Positions 5,685 through 6,903 of a DNA stretch of 6,903 nucleotides are shown here, piece after piece; positions within the stretch are counted from its first letter, which is position 1, and every line of letters starts with the position of its first letter. The stretch is from Solirubrobacterales bacterium (GTDB lineage: Bacteria > Actinomycetota > Thermoleophilia > Solirubrobacterales > Solirubrobacteraceae), in the NCBI GenBank assembly GCA_025963955.1, contig JAOPZU010000442.1, positions 1 through 6,903 of the forward strand, in the 5' to 3' direction. A program made the position numbers and the translations under genes. The notes below the pieces were generated by a model. The model made no database searches and was not told where the DNA came from. It worked only from the letters and a program-made list of their open reading frames with translations.

Positions 5685-6620
5685 GTGCCCGCGCCACGCG
5701 TCCCGTCCACCGTCCGCATCCCCGGCGGCACGCTCGCGCTGACGCCGGGCCGGCCGGCGCTGATGGGGATCGTCAACGCGAACCCGGACTCGTTCTCCGA
5801 CGCCGTCCGGCTGACGGCGCTGGAGCAGCAGGTCGAGCACGCGCGGTGCCTGGTCGCGGACGGGGCGAGCATCATCGACGTCGGCGGGGAGTCCGGCGTC
5901 ACGTACACCGGCGTGACCGCCGAGGAGGTCGAGATCGAGCGTGTCGTCCCGCTGATCCGGGCGCTGGCCGCGGAGGGCATCACCGTGTCGGTCGACACGT
6001 GGAAGCCCGCCGTCGCGGAGGCCGCGATCGCCGCTGGCGCCGCGATCCTCAACGACGTCAGCGGCCTGCGCGACGTCCGCCTGGCCGAGATCTGCGCGCG
6101 GACCGGCGCCGCGCTCGTGGTCATGCACACGAGGGCGGTCCCGAAGCAGGAGCACTTCCACGACTACGGCGGGGACGTCGCGGGCGACGTGGTGGCCTTC
6201 CTGCGCGAGCGCTGCGACGCCGCCCGTGCCGCTGGGGTCCACGATGAGCAGCTGGTCCTCGACCCCGGCCCCGACTTCGCCAAGACCCCGGGGGAGACGG
6301 TGCAGTCGCTGCACGCGATCGACACGGTGAACGCGCTCGGCCGGCCCGTGCTCCACGCTGTCTCGCGGAAGTACTTCGTCGGCGCCATCACGCAGCAGCC
6401 GCCCGCCCAGCGCGGCGCCGGCACCCTCGCCGCGGTCGGGTGGAGCGCCGACCACGGGGCCGCGATCCTGCGCGTGCACGACGTCCGCGCGGCGGCGGAC
6501 TTCCTCGCCGTCAAGGCCGTGCTCGACGGCACCGACCCGATGCCCGAGTTCGACGCCAAGGACGACGCGCTGAAGTGGATCCGCGCGTCGGCGGGCGCCG
6601 GGCCACAGCGCACGCCCTGA
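5685..6620 (+). CDS. folP: Dihydropteroate synthase, divergent type
   Basis: The family joins 6-hydroxymethyl-7,8-dihydropterin pyrophosphate to p-aminobenzoate in the cytoplasm, making dihydropteroate for folate; it is the sulfonamide target. Length is 311 aa from GTG 5685. The TIM-barrel landmarks are present: MGIVNANPDSFSD at 27-39 (N31), DVGGES at 65-70, SVDTWKP at 102-108 (D104), NDVSGL at 123-128, LDPGPDFAK at 192-200 (D193, K200), VSRKYFVG at 226-233 (K229), RGAGTLA at 243-249 and RVHDV at 263-267 (R263, H265). Loop 2, normally GGESTRPGA, reads GGESGVTYT, so the Thr-Arg-Pro is gone. Loop 1 lacks the usual NVTP and Gly-Gly, and DPGxGFGK is changed to DPGPDFAK. D at that last place recalls mycobacterial FolP2, reported to lack DHPS activity. 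A ~25-residue tail follows the barrel. No other folate genes are adjacent. DHPS fold is near certain; the exact substrate is less so. A GTG at 5640 would add 15 poor residues and is rejected. Confidence 0.88.
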   Translation: MPAPRVPSTVRIPGGTLALTPGRPALMGIVNANPDSFSDAVRLTALEQQVEHARCLVADGASIIDVGGESGVTYTGVTAEEVEIERVVPLIRALAAEGITVSVDTWKPAVAEAAIAAGAAILNDVSGLRDVRLAEICARTGAALVVMHTRAVPKQEHFHDYGGDVAGDVVAFLRERCDAARAAGVHDEQLVLDPGPDFAKTPGETVQSLHAIDTVNALGRPVLHAVSRKYFVGAITQQPPAQRGAGTLAAVGWSADHGAAILRVHDVRAAADFLAVKAVLDGTDPMPEFDAKDDALKWIRASAGAGPQRTP

Positions 6621-6631
6621 CGGCCGCGCGT

Positions 6632-6637
6632 TAGGGT
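6632..6637 (+). promoter_or_regulatory. Candidate -10 element for rho
   Basis: TAGGGT (TANNNT) within GTTAGGGTTTG begins 11 nt after the folP stop and is the most AT-rich spot in the gap. It would start a transcript near 6644 with a leader of about 70 nt. No good -35 hexamer is visible. It suggests rho is transcribed on its own rather than only by read-through from folP. Confidence 0.5.
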
Positions 6638-6653
6638 TTGCCGGACACCGTCG

Positions 6654-6679
6654 CCGGCCGCTGACGACAACGCGGCCGG
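6654..6679 (+). promoter_or_regulatory. GC-rich hairpin in the rho leader
   Basis: CCGGCCGC (6654-6661) and GCGGCCGG (6672-6679) form a perfect 8-bp stem with a 10-nt loop (TGACGACAAC). It lies downstream of the rho promoter candidate and 21 nt before the Shine-Dalgarno. It has no T-tract. It could trim the end of folP read-through or act in control of rho, which is self-regulated in several bacteria; both roles are inference. Confidence 0.45.
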
Positions 6680-6700
6680 AGGCACACCGACGATCCACCC

Positions 6701-6706
6701 AGGAGA
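6701..6706 (+). promoter_or_regulatory. Ribosome-binding site of rho
   Basis: AGGAGA lies 8 nt before the ATG at 6715, the best-placed Shine-Dalgarno in the window. It fixes the rho start and contrasts with the leaderless-looking starts of manA, glpD and folP. Confidence 0.8.
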
Positions 6707-6714
6707 ACCACCAG

Positions 6715-6903
6715 ATGTCCGTCTTCACCCGTGATGCCCTCGAGGGCAGCCCGCTCGCCGACCTGCACACGATCGCCGGCGAGATCGGCCTTGACGGCTA
6801 CCGCCGTCTGCGCAAGGCCGACCTGATCGACAAGATCCTCGAGCTGACCGGCGGTGAGGCCGAAGCGCCCGCCGCCGCCGACGCCCCGGAAGCCGACGAG
6901 GCG
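6715..6903 (+). CDS. rho: Transcription termination factor Rho, N-terminal part (3' end outside window)
   Basis: Rho is the hexameric RNA-dependent ATPase that ends untranslated transcripts. Only the first 63 codons are present and the frame is open to the right edge. Residues ~12-44 (SPLADLHTIAGEIGLDGYRR then LRKADLIDKILEL) match the Rho N-terminal helical domain, whose E. coli form has ELITLGENMGLE and RMRKQDIIFAIL. From residue 46 a stretch rich in Ala, Glu, Pro and Asp begins (GGEAEAPAAADAPEADEA). This fits the long, low-complexity insert found between the N-terminal and RNA-binding domains in actinobacterial Rho. The ATPase domain is not visible, so another protein with a Rho_N/SAP-like head is possible but less likely. 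Start: ATG with a strong ribosome site 8 nt upstream and its own promoter candidate. Confidence 0.87.
   Translation, partial: MSVFTRDALEGSPLADLHTIAGEIGLDGYRRLRKADLIDKILELTGGEAEAPAAADAPEADEA

Noticed and set aside
5640..5687. Longer folP start at GTG 5640
   Set aside because: The added 15 residues look non-coding, span the hairpin at 5647-5661 and the TAGCCT element, and the GGGAG there abuts the GTG with no spacing.
3936..6770. A 944-codon open frame on the minus strand
   Set aside because: It runs antisense across the exported-protein gene, folP and the start of rho, is very rich in Arg, Gly and Ala, and has no family motif. Long antisense frames are normal in DNA this GC-rich.
1..6903. 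CRISPR array, insertion sequence, tRNA/rRNA or defence/toxin module
   Set aside because: No spaced repeats, transposase motifs, tRNA-like cloverleaf or defence protein motifs were seen; the window is filled by housekeeping genes and one exported protein.

Overview
The window looks like an ordinary chromosomal stretch of a very GC-rich actinobacterium. The start of the last gene (a Rho N-terminal domain reading LDGYRRLRKADLIDKIL), the divergent dihydropteroate synthase and the secreted propeller/PKD-type protein all suggest class Thermoleophilia (Solirubrobacterales, perhaps Patulibacter-like). That placement rests on remembered family resemblance, not on a search. I see no mobile element, CRISPR array, tRNA, rRNA or defence system.

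Layout, left to right. (1) Bases 1-731 hold the 3' part of pntB, the membrane beta subunit of proton-translocating NAD(P)+ transhydrogenase. It converges on (2) manA (792-1739, minus strand), a class I mannose-6-phosphate isomerase; a perfect 8-bp-stem hairpin at 733-778 lies between the two stops. (3) manA is divergent from glpD (1859-3601), an FAD-dependent glycerol-3-phosphate dehydrogenase, and the 119-bp gap carries start-proximal -10-like hexamers for both. (4) After about 130 bp with small hairpins, a promoter candidate and a tandem 10-bp repeat comes an exported protein (3732-5633) with a signal peptide, a run of beta-propeller-like repeats, an Ig/Fn3-like domain, a PKD-like domain and a lysine-rich tail. 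(5) folP (5685-6620) encodes a dihydropteroate synthase whose pABA/pterin loops differ from the textbook enzyme. (6) The 5' end of rho (6715-6903) follows, with its own promoter candidate, a leader hairpin and a good ribosome-binding site.

The genes do not form one pathway. They are mostly single-gene housekeeping units: redox balance (pntB), sugar-phosphate interconversion (manA), glycerol use and respiration (glpD), folate (folP), and transcription termination (rho). The most consistent regulatory theme is that manA, glpD and folP each have a TANNNT-like hexamer (CANNNT at glpD) 6-9 nt before the start codon and no usable Shine-Dalgarno sequence. This fits leaderless or near-leaderless transcripts, and it sets the starts given here. 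The exported protein and rho instead have leaders and Shine-Dalgarno sites. No new system is evident; the points most worth checking are the FolP active-site loops, the TSP3-like aspartate loop inside GlpD, and the architecture of the exported protein.
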